Part shown: positions 1 through 4,814 of the stretch, one piece after another
Layout of the letters: each line of letters starts with the position of its first letter
Numbering within the stretch: the first letter of the stretch is position 1
DNA from: Eubacteriales bacterium
Lineage (GTDB): Bacteria; Bacillota; Clostridia; Christensenellales; CAG-138
Length of the DNA stretch: 5,427 bases
Assembly: GCA_030695285.1 (NCBI GenBank)
Contig: JAUYTF010000058.1
Span: forward strand, 1 to 5,427
Direction: 5' to 3'
Notes under the pieces: model-generated
Told to the model about the DNA's origin: nothing
The model's input: only the letters and a program-made list of their open reading frames with translations
Databases searched by the model: none
Made by a program: the position numbers and the translations under genes

Positions 1-16
1 AAAAGGGAAAACTACG

Positions 17-26
17 GTGAGCTCAC
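17..26. repeat. Perfect 10-bp palindrome upstream of the pilin genes
   Basis: The sequence GTGAGCTCAC is its own reverse complement. It lies about 130 bases before the first pilin start. A dimeric regulator could use it as an operator, but no recognised regulator consensus is claimed. Ten-base palindromes also arise by chance. Confidence 0.4.
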
Positions 27-114
27 TGCGCTGGTGTGGTGATGGTCATCGCAGATATTTCGCAGAATGAAGCCTATGTGGAGAATGTCTTTTACAAGAT
101 CATAAACCACATTG

Positions 115-129
115 CGCAACAAGCTTGCG
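115..129 (+). other. Small hairpin in the pilin 5' leader
   Basis: CGCAA (115-119) pairs with TTGCG (125-129) around a 5-nt loop. TTGCGCAA (112-119) and CAAGCTTG (120-127) overlap it and are themselves palindromic, so alternative folds compete. It ends about 15 nt before the first pilin Shine-Dalgarno sequence. It could influence translation or mRNA stability, but it is short and may be incidental. Confidence 0.3.
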
Positions 130-144
130 AAGAATCTCGGAGAA

Positions 145-150
145 AGGAGG
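145..150 (+). promoter_or_regulatory. Ribosome binding site that sets the first pilin start
   Basis: AGGAGG, within AGAAAGGAGG, lies 9 nt before the ATG at 160. It decides in favour of this start. An in-frame TTG at 112 has no comparable site and would give a charged leader 16 residues longer, atypical of Flp prepilins. Confidence 0.85.
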
Positions 151-159
151 ATCAAGACT

Positions 160-324
160 ATGAAAAAATTCCTTATGAACGAGGAAGGCCAAGGCATGGT
201 AGAATACGGCCTGATCATCGCGCTCGTCGCGGTTGTCGTCATCGCTGGCATCACGCTCATCGGTACGAATGCCAACACGTTGTTCGGCAATATCGCCGGC
301 AGTCTCACGGGCGGCGGAGAGTAA
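160..324 (+). CDS. flp: Flp-family type IVb prepilin (copy 1)
   Basis: This 54-residue protein is the likely structural subunit of a Tad/Flp pilus. It has a 10-residue leader, MKKFLMNEEG. The class-IVb processing motif follows, with cleavage predicted between G10 and Q11, Glu at +5 (E15) and the Flp-typical Glu-Tyr pair (E15-Y16). A hydrophobic helix spans roughly residues 17-35 and a short polar tail ends in a Gly-rich segment. The mature pilin would be 44 residues, in the usual Flp size range. By family knowledge a TadV/CpaA prepilin peptidase cleaves it at the inner face of the membrane, and the hydrophobic helix packs in the filament core. It is the first gene of the cluster and sits 41 nt before a second, related pilin gene. 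The family call is secure. Which copy is the major pilin cannot be told from sequence, although this one has the stronger ribosome binding site. Confidence 0.95.
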   Translation: MKKFLMNEEGQGMVEYGLIIALVAVVVIAGITLIGTNANTLFGNIAGSLTGGGE

Positions 325-365
325 CGATTCTCTTCAGAAACGCAAGGGATAGAGGATGCAGGACT

Positions 366-518
366 ATGGAACATTTCTTTTCGAATGAAAAGGGTCAGGG
401 CGTTATCGAGTACGGCCTGATCATCATGCTCGTTGCGCTTGTCGTAATCGGTGGTTTACAGCTGATCGGCACAAACGCATCCGCGTTTTTTACAAGCGCC
501 AGCGAACTTTTTAAATGA
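366..518 (+). CDS. flp: Flp-family type IVb prepilin (copy 2)
   Basis: This 50-residue protein is a second pilin. Its leader is MEHFFSNEKG, cleavage is predicted at G10|Q11, Glu is at +5 (E15) followed by Tyr16, and a hydrophobic helix covers about residues 17-35. The mature form would be 40 residues. Aligned without gaps to the upstream pilin, 27 of the first 42 residues are identical, and a 15-base stretch around the Glu-Tyr codons is identical in DNA (205-219 and 411-425). The pair therefore looks like an old tandem duplication. The tail differs: it lacks the Gly-rich end and finishes in SASELFK. I chose the ATG at 366 because AGAGGA (351-356) lies 9 nt upstream and the leader length then matches copy 1. 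The frame stays open upstream across copy 1, but that extension has no pilin-like content. It may be a minor or alternative pilin. Confidence 0.93.
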   Translation: MEHFFSNEKGQGVIEYGLIIMLVALVVIGGLQLIGTNASAFFTSASELFK

Positions 519-637
519 TACGCGGCGCGTTCATGCGACAAAGCGCAACGCAGGCATTCTGACGAAAAAGGCAAAGGACTTAGCGCTTTCGCCCGATTCG
601 TCTGAACGATTTGTGCAGGTAGTCGTTTCGCATCCTC

Positions 638-662
638 TTTCCCAAACGGAAGTTTCCCAAAC
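638..662. repeat. Tandem 10-nt direct repeat
   Basis: TTTCCCAAAC occurs at 638-647 and again at 653-662, giving a 15-nt period with GGAAG between the copies. It could be a pair of binding half-sites or a small local duplication. Only two copies are present. Confidence 0.5.
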
Positions 663-685
663 CAGACCGGCATTCGCACCAGGCT

Positions 686-702
686 GCAAACAGCTCGTTT
701 GC
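686..702 (+). other. Hairpin, 6-bp stem
   Basis: GCAAAC (686-691) pairs with GTTTGC (697-702) around a 5-nt loop, AGCTC. It is the first of the run of inverted repeats in the pilin-tadE spacer. No T-run follows. Confidence 0.45.
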
Positions 703-732
703 GTAGCGCGCGTGTGATCGCCGGCAAGATTT

Positions 733-778
733 CCGGAATGAGAGCGACCAGAACCAACAACGGGCGCTCTCATTCCGG
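733..778 (+). other. Perfect 14-bp inverted repeat forming a stable hairpin
   Basis: CCGGAATGAGAGCG (733-746) and its exact reverse complement CGCTCTCATTCCGG (765-778) flank an 18-nt loop. A perfect 14-bp match is very unlikely by chance in a gap this short. The downstream bases, cactcgtttcgtc, hold no poly-T tract, so this does not look like a simple Rho-independent terminator. Possible roles are a 3' stabiliser of processed pilin mRNA, an attenuator, a protein-binding operator, or a REP/MITE-like repeat dispersed in the genome. Confidence 0.8.
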
Positions 779-786
779 CACTCGTT

Positions 787-802
787 TCGTCGGATTTGAC
801 GA
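787..802 (+). other. Hairpin, 5-bp stem
   Basis: TCGTC (787-791) pairs with GACGA (798-802) around a 6-nt loop, GGATTT. An alternative CTCGT/ACGAG pairing (781-785 with 799-803) overlaps it. It lies between the two larger inverted repeats of the spacer and is weak taken alone. Confidence 0.35.
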
Positions 803-811
803 GCATCTTCG

Positions 812-861
812 GTATCTCTGTCGCAGCGGCATAATTCTGCACGCTGCCGCGAGAGAGATAC
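812..861 (+). other. Composite hairpin (8 + 6 + 3 bp)
   Basis: GTATCTCT (812-819) pairs with AGAGATAC (854-861). Inside, GCAGCG (823-828) pairs with CGCTGC (842-847), then GCA (829-831) pairs with TGC (838-840), leaving a single bulged A841 and a TAATTC hexaloop. The outer and inner stems are separated by an asymmetric internal loop of 3 and 6 nt. The nested architecture looks like a real RNA fold. It ends about 40 nt before the tadE ribosome binding site, so it belongs to the tadE leader. Confidence 0.65.
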
Positions 862-863
862 GG

Positions 864-881
864 ATGATCACATCTGATCAT
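864..881. repeat. 7-bp inverted repeat with 4-nt spacer before tadE
   Basis: ATGATCA (864-870) and TGATCAT (875-881) flank CATC. Each arm contains the palindrome TGATCA, so as DNA it resembles an operator with two symmetric half-sites. As RNA it is a tetraloop hairpin. It lies 20 nt upstream of the tadE Shine-Dalgarno sequence. Confidence 0.5.
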
Positions 882-900
882 ATCAAGAATGACGGCAGAC

Positions 901-906
901 AGGAGG
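901..906 (+). promoter_or_regulatory. Ribosome binding site supporting the TTG start of tadE
   Basis: AGGAGG lies 7 nt before the TTG at 914. This near-ideal site, with no in-frame ATG before the class-IVb leader, is what identifies the non-ATG start. Confidence 0.8.
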
Positions 907-913
907 GAGAGCC

Positions 914-1330
914 TTGAAACAATCATTTTGGAAAAGACGTCGCGAAAGCGGACAATCCTTGGTAGAGACGGCAATTACGCTTCCTCTTGTGTTGCTTTTA
1001 ATCTGCGGCATGCTGGAGATGGGGTGGCTTGCGTCAACACGGCAGATGATGGACACAATAACGCGTGAGGCAACGCGCGCCGGAATTGTCGCGGCCACCA
1101 AAACAGCCAGCACCACGGCGGTGAATAATAAGGTCGCAAGCGCGAAGCCGAGCTATATGACCAACCCGCTGACGGTAACGGTCACGTATTCCAATCCAAC
1201 CAGTTTCAAGGATGGGAACCTCACCGTCACCACGGAGTACTATCTGCCGACGCTGACGCCGCTGACCGCATTCTTAGCGCCCGGGGGAACCTATCACATC
1301 ACCGCGACAAGCACGATGAAGGTGGGTTAG
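914..1330 (+). CDS. tadE: TadE-like pseudopilin
   Basis: This 138-residue protein begins at a TTG codon behind a strong AGGAGG. Its short basic leader (FWKRRRESG) ends at a class-IVb cleavage motif, G13|Q14, with Glu at +5 (E18). A hydrophobic helix follows at about residues 19-40, where ITLPLVLLLICGMLEMGW matches the TadE-family pattern. The REATRAG segment at 51-57 is also typical of TadE proteins. The rest, about residues 58-138, is Thr/Ser-rich and predicted extracytoplasmic, with little charge. In the Tad system TadE is a minor pseudopilin processed by the same prepilin peptidase as Flp and needed for pilus assembly. The gene stands between two non-coding gaps, so it is less tightly coupled than cpaB-cpaE-cpaF. 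TadF-like or other TadE-family membership cannot be excluded. No separate TadF or TadG gene is seen in the window. Confidence 0.88.
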   Translation: MKQSFWKRRRESGQSLVETAITLPLVLLLICGMLEMGWLASTRQMMDTITREATRAGIVAATKTASTTAVNNKVASAKPSYMTNPLTVTVTYSNPTSFKDGNLTVTTEYYLPTLTPLTAFLAPGGTYHITATSTMKVG

Positions 1331-1500
1331 CCGGAAGAACTGCCGGAAAAACAGATACCCGGGGGACGAGGGCGAAACCACTGAGGCGCTGCCAAAGCGC
1401 ACCATAGCAAACAAAGAGAACGGACGCAGGCGAGAGCGGACACCTCCAAACCGCACGCAGACTTGGATGTTTTGCTCACTTGATCCGATGGGAGGACTTC
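1331..1500 (+). other. 170-nt intergenic gap between tadE and cpaB
   Basis: I see no gene here. The gap is purine-rich. It holds a short hairpin, GCGCT (1386-1390) with AGCGC (1396-1400), and a second copy (1358-1366) of a 9-mer, CCCGGGGGA, that also occurs near the end of tadE (1280-1288). No T-run terminator and no convincing promoter were found. GGAGG at 1491-1495 is the cpaB ribosome binding site. Confidence 0.45.
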
Positions 1501-2274
1501 ATGAAAAAAGTTGTCGCGTTCGCCTTGATCGCCGCGATTTGCGCGGGTGCTTTGCTGTACTTCTATCTGGGCAATCTCGAATCAAAAAAAGAGGTTAAGA
1601 TAGAGTATGACAAAGTGGTCGTCGCAGCGATGCCGATTACCGCATTCACGCCGATCACCAGCGATATGGTAACCTTTCAGCAGGTTCCGCGCGGCTATGC
1701 GCATCCGCTCGCCGCGCGTAGCGTGGAAGAAGTGGTCGGATACGTAACCGAAAACGATATCATCAACGGAGAACAAATCTTTCCCACAAAGCTCAAGCAG
1801 TTCGGCGAAACCGACAGCGGGCTTTCCTATGTCGTTCCGGAAGGCATGCGTGCGGTCACGGTAGCGGTAGACGAAGTCTCCGGCGTTGCGGGATTTCTAC
1901 AGCGCGGGGATTATGTAGACGTCATTTCATACACCACCACGACCTATGTGCCTGCAAAGGCCCCCGTGGTACCGGATGGCGAGGAGCCGACGGCAGCCCA
2001 ACTGCCGCAGACGCTGAGCACCACGCTGGTTGCGGCGCAGGATGTCCGCATTGCGGCGGTAGGCAAATCTTTTTCAAGCACGGCAAGCGCTGAAGATGAA
2101 GCCGTAGTTGGTTACAACAGCGTAACGCTGCTGTTAACGCCCGAGGATGCCATGCGCGTGGTGCAGGGCGCAAAAAGCGGGTCTATCGTTCTGATTCTGC
2201 GTGCGTCTGGCGATCACGCCGAAAACACGCAGGAACCGGTCATCAACGATATGCTCCTGATCCAAGCACAGTAA
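1501..2274 (+). CDS. cpaB: Flp pilus assembly protein CpaB/RcpC (SAF domain)
   Basis: This 257-residue protein has one N-terminal membrane helix (about residues 4-22, after MKK). A SAF domain follows (about 38-98), with the family-typical VVVAAMPITAFTPIT opening and a GEQIF segment near its end. An RcpC/CpaB domain (about 113-235) starts at GMRAVTVAVDEVSGVAGFL and includes RGDYVDVI (135-142). A Pro/Thr/Ala-rich insertion at about 150-175 probably forms a flexible loop. In diderms CpaB/RcpC works in the periplasm with the secretin. In monoderms its partner is not established, and it would sit outside the membrane. I chose the ATG at 1501 because GGAGG lies 5 nt upstream. A TTG at 1480 would put seven extra residues before the signal anchor. 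The gene ends 8 nt before cpaE, indicating translational coupling. Confidence 0.92.
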   Translation: MKKVVAFALIAAICAGALLYFYLGNLESKKEVKIEYDKVVVAAMPITAFTPITSDMVTFQQVPRGYAHPLAARSVEEVVGYVTENDIINGEQIFPTKLKQFGETDSGLSYVVPEGMRAVTVAVDEVSGVAGFLQRGDYVDVISYTTTTYVPAKAPVVPDGEEPTAAQLPQTLSTTLVAAQDVRIAAVGKSFSSTASAEDEAVVGYNSVTLLLTPEDAMRVVQGAKSGSIVLILRASGDHAENTQEPVINDMLLIQAQ

Positions 2275-2282
2275 GGGGAAAC

Positions 2283-3410
2283 ATGAACAGCATTCGCATC
2301 ATGCTGGCAGCGACTTCTGCCGACGATAGGAAAATGATCTCCGGGCTCTTAACCGACGAGGCGCTGCGCGTTGTGAGCACCTTTCGGCCGGACAACGACG
2401 GGTTAAAAAAGGCGTCTTCCCAGCCTGCCGATGTGCTATTGATCGGCACACGTATGATGCCGGAACAGGAACTGGACTTTGCAGAGCGCATTTTCACGAC
2501 TCGAAGCGACATCACCATCATCCTGATTGCGCCGGAGCTGGACAGCCGCACGCTTGCCCGCGCGATGGAGTGCGGCATTGCCCGCGTGATCAATCTAGAC
2601 AGCAGCGAGCGCGATATCTGCGCCCATATCATGACCGCCGCGAGCAGGGATCAGAACCGCCGGAACAGCACACAGAAAATAGCGAGTTACGATTCAAAAA
2701 TCGTCGTCTGCTATGCGCCCAAGGGCGGCGTGGGGAAGACGACGCTTGCGGTCAATCTGGCTTACGCGCTCGCGTCCATGAACAAAAAAATTGCTTTGAT
2801 CGATCTGAGCCTGCAGTTCGGAGAGGTCGGTGTCTTTCTCGATATTCCAAAGGGCGACACGATCGCAGACATGGTTGAGGAGCACTCGTTTGAGCTTTCG
2901 ACCATCAAAAGCTATCTCATCCGTCACCAGAGCGGCATTCAGGTTATGCTCTCGAGCAGCTCGCCGGAGTACGCTGAGCTGATCCGTCCGGAGCATATAG
3001 ATGCGATCCTGTCTTCGCTCAGAACGGAATTTGACTTCATCGTGGTCGATATGGGCGTTTCTCTTGGAGACTGCGCGATTGCGGCAATGGAGACGGCGGA
3101 TACGATATTGCTCGTCGTCAATGAAGACATCGCCTCCCTGCACGACGCGAAGCGAAGCATCAAGGTGCTGGAAGCGCTGAATCAGCAGGACAAGATCAAA
3201 ATCGTCGTCAACAAGGACGGCATTTCTACGATCACGGTGAAAAATGTCGCAAACCTTCTTGAATCGACGCCCGTACTTGTCATTCCGTATGACCTGAAGT
3301 CGGCGATGCTTGCGGTGAACCGCGGGATACCGATGCTCAGCTGCGCGCCAAACGCAAAGGCTGCCAAAGAAATACGCAACTTTGCGCGCAGTTTGATCCG
3401 GAGGGTATAG
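2283..3410 (+). CDS. cpaE: Pilus localisation ATPase CpaE/TadZ (MinD/ParA family)
   Basis: This 375-residue protein has two parts. Residues 4-125 look like a response-regulator receiver fold that has lost its phosphorylation chemistry: the usual phospho-acceptor position reads ADVLLIG, and the N-terminal acidic pocket reads LAATSADD. Residues 138-375 are a MinD/ParA-type ATPase. It has the deviant Walker A motif KGGVGKTT (147-154, with both signature lysines K147 and K152), a second motif ALIDLSLQFG (171-180), a Walker B-like FIVVDMG (252-258) and a late NKDG (310-313). TadZ/CpaE proteins mark the pole or site where the Tad machine assembles and act as cytoplasmic dimers at the membrane. The ATG at 2283 is preceded by AAGGGGA with unusually short spacing, so translation may depend on coupling to cpaB, which ends 8 nt upstream. 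The gene ends 2 nt before cpaF. Confidence 0.93.
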   Translation: MNSIRIMLAATSADDRKMISGLLTDEALRVVSTFRPDNDGLKKASSQPADVLLIGTRMMPEQELDFAERIFTTRSDITIILIAPELDSRTLARAMECGIARVINLDSSERDICAHIMTAASRDQNRRNSTQKIASYDSKIVVCYAPKGGVGKTTLAVNLAYALASMNKKIALIDLSLQFGEVGVFLDIPKGDTIADMVEEHSFELSTIKSYLIRHQSGIQVMLSSSSPEYAELIRPEHIDAILSSLRTEFDFIVVDMGVSLGDCAIAAMETADTILLVVNEDIASLHDAKRSIKVLEALNQQDKIKIVVNKDGISTITVKNVANLLESTPVLVIPYDLKSAMLAVNRGIPMLSCAPNAKAAKEIRNFARSLIRRV

Positions 3411-3412
3411 AC

Positions 3413-4723
3413 ATGGGATTGCTGGAACGACTCGATAAGAAAACTCCGGCCGCGCAGAGCGGCGCGGGAACGATGGCGGAGGCGGACGAAACCACAGCGT
3501 TGCGCGACCGCGTTCACTATCAGGTCGTGGAATCGCTCAACAAGCGCGATGAGAAACACAGCGGCGGAACGAACGAACCGGAAACGCGCGCCATCATCGA
3601 GTCCGCACTGGAACAGCACGCGGCCAGCATGGCACGACCGGAACGCAACCGAATCGCGGTTGAGATTTACGATTCCATTCGGGGACTCGGCCCGCTGGAG
3701 AAGCTGCTTTCCGACGAGTCGATCAGCGAGATCATGGTCAACGGCGCAAAGCAGATTTTTGTCGAGCGCAAGGGCAGGCTCCTGCAAAGCGATGTCACAT
3801 TCTCTGACAATGAGCAGTTGCTCAATGTCATCGATCGCATCGTCTCGCCGCTGGGACGCCATATTGATGAAGCAACGCCCATGGTCGATGCCAGACTTCC
3901 CGATGGCTCTCGTGTCAACGCGGTCATCGCTCCCCTGTCGCTCAAAGGGCCGCTGCTTACGATTCGAAAGTTTACCAAGATACCGCTTACCGTCGAAAAC
4001 CTGATCAGCTTTGGGAGTCTTACCATGAAAATGGCGGCATTCCTTGAAAGCTGCGTGAAAGGCAGGCTCAATATCGTCGTTTCGGGCGGTACCGGCAGCG
4101 GAAAAACCACACTGCTCAACGTGCTCTCTGCCTTTATTCCCTTTGACGAGCGAATCATCACCATCGAGGACGCGGCGGAGATTCAGCTGCAGCAGAGGCA
4201 CGTACTCACGCTGGAAGCACGCCCCGCAAACCTGGAGGGAGCGGGAATGGTCTCCATTCGAGACCTTGTGCGAAACGCGCTGCGCATGCGCCCAGATCGC
4301 ATCATCGTCGGCGAGGTGCGTGGTGGCGAGGCGCTGGACATGCTGCAAGCCATGAATACCGGACACGACGGTTCGCTGACCACAGGGCATGCAAACTCCT
4401 CGCGGGATATGCTGGCGCGTCTGGAAACCATGGTGCTCATGGCGGGCATGAACCTGCCGATCGCGGCGATCCGTCAGCAGATCTCTTCTGCGATCGACAT
4501 CATCATACAGCAGTCGCGCATGCGGGATGGCAGCCGGAAAATCACCGGCATCAGCGAGATTCTCGGCATGGAAGGCGATGTTATCATCACACAGGAGATA
4601 TTCACTTACGATTATGGCGACGGGCGTTCACCGGGACGATTCCGCGCTACCGGCATTAAACCGCGCTGCAGCGACAAACTGGCGGCTTCCGGCGCAGGAC
4701 TGAAAGACGAGTGGTTCCATTAA
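3413..4723 (+). CDS. cpaF: Tad pilus assembly ATPase CpaF/TadA
   Basis: This 436-residue protein is a type II/IV secretion ATPase of the CpaF/TadA family, which forms cytoplasmic hexamers that power pilin insertion into the filament. All core motifs are present: Walker [10 protein letters not shown] (225-233), the Asp box ITIEDAAE (249-256), a Walker B region [12 protein letters not shown] (296-307) with E301, and the His box TGHANS (324-329). The N-terminal domain (about 28-215) includes the family-typical [20 protein letters not shown] (91-110) and a PDGSRVNAV segment (163-171). The length is normal for the family. The start at 3413 is set by GGAGGG (3400-3405), which lies inside the last codons of cpaE, 7 nt upstream. 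This indicates tight co-translation. All catalytic motifs are intact, so an active enzyme is expected. In some Tad systems the same ATPase drives both extension and retraction. Nothing in this window identifies a separate retraction motor. Confidence 0.96.
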   Translation: MGLLERLDKKTPAAQSGAGTMAEADETTALRDRVHYQVVESLNKRDEKHSGGTNEPETRAIIESALEQHAASMARPERNRIAVEIYDSIRGLGPLEKLLSDESISEIMVNGAKQIFVERKGRLLQSDVTFSDNEQLLNVIDRIVSPLGRHIDEATPMVDARLPDGSRVNAVIAPLSLKGPLLTIRKFTKIPLTVENLISFGSLTMKMAAFLESCVKGRLNIVVSGGTGSGKTTLLNVLSAFIPFDERIITIEDAAEIQLQQRHVLTLEARPANLEGAGMVSIRDLVRNALRMRPDRIIVGEVRGGEALDMLQAMNTGHDGSLTTGHANSSRDMLARLETMVLMAGMNLPIAAIRQQISSAIDIIIQQSRMRDGSRKITGISEILGMEGDVIITQEIFTYDYGDGRSPGRFRATGIKPRCSDKLAASGAGLKDEWFH

Positions 4724-4814
4724 ACGCCCGACAGCGCAGGCAAACGGTCAAGCTTTGGTTGTAATTTTTCGATTTATCGCATGACAAGCAAACGCTAGGA
4801 AGGAGGAGAGGAAT
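4724..4814 (+). other. 91-nt gap between cpaF and tadB
   Basis: No gene is present. The middle (about 4755-4780) is AT-richer than the surroundings and includes a run of five T at 4765-4769, but no stem of useful length precedes it, so it is not a convincing terminator. I also found no -35/-10 pair with proper spacing. The 7-mer GCAAACG occurs twice (4740-4746 and 4788-4794). The gap ends in the strong tadB ribosome binding site. Confidence 0.4.
4800..4806 (+). promoter_or_regulatory. Ribosome binding site of tadB
   Basis: AAGGAGG lies 8 nt before the ATG at 4815 and 11 nt before a second ATG at 4818. The first ATG is therefore preferred, giving an Met-Met start. The difference is one residue. 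Confidence 0.75.

Larger units (their letters stand above)
1..159 (+). promoter_or_regulatory. Upstream leader of the pilus operon
   Basis: This non-coding stretch precedes the first pilin gene. It must hold at least the 5' untranslated region and, if the operon starts here, the promoter. I looked for a sigma-A promoter and found no convincing -35/-10 pair. TTTACA at 91-96 is an acceptable -35, but nothing resembling TATAAT lies 16-18 bases downstream. The stretch does contain a 10-bp palindrome (17-26) and a small hairpin (115-129). The promoter may also lie upstream of the window. Confidence 0.4.
519..913 (+). other. 395-nt non-coding, structured spacer between pilin and tadE genes
   Basis: I see no convincing gene here. 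Open frames on both strands (for example 699-917 on + and 531-974 on -) encode arginine-, cysteine- or serine-rich sequences with no recognisable family and no good ribosome binding site. The second half carries five successive inverted repeats: 686-702, 733-778, 787-802, 812-861 and 864-881. Near 640 there is a 10-nt direct repeat. None of the stems is followed by a T-run, so a standard intrinsic terminator is not evident. A spacer this long inside a tad operon, placed after the abundant-subunit genes, fits a role in mRNA processing, stability or attenuation. That role is inferred. Confidence 0.6.

Noticed and set aside
36..365. In-frame upstream extension of the second pilin to position 36
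   Set aside because: It crosses the first pilin gene in another frame and reads as an Arg/His-rich sequence with no pilin features. The ATG at 366 has a ribosome binding site and gives a normal leader.
733..778. Rho-independent terminator after the pilin genes
   Set aside because: The stem is strong, but the loop is long and no T-tract follows, so the canonical terminator signature is missing.
699..917. 72-codon plus-strand open frame in the spacer
   Set aside because: It has no clear ribosome binding site, its composition is arginine-rich and low in hydrophobic order, and it spans the hairpins. It overlaps the tadE start in another frame.
531..974. 147-codon minus-strand open frame covering the spacer
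   Set aside because: It overlaps the start of tadE, shows no family resemblance and crosses both arms of the perfect inverted repeat.
3182..4390. Long open frame (402 codons) on the minus strand
   Set aside because: It lies antisense to cpaE and cpaF, which have complete conserved motifs. Its translation has no recognisable domain. It is an artefact of codon bias in GC-rich coding DNA.
4765..4769. Terminator at the T-run between cpaF and tadB
   Set aside because: No GC-rich stem lies directly before the five T residues. Only a 3-bp pairing around AAGCTT is available.
4755..4778. Internal promoter before tadB (TTGGTT with TTTATC)
   Set aside because: The two hexamers are only 12 nt apart, too close for a sigma-A promoter, and the -10 match is poor.
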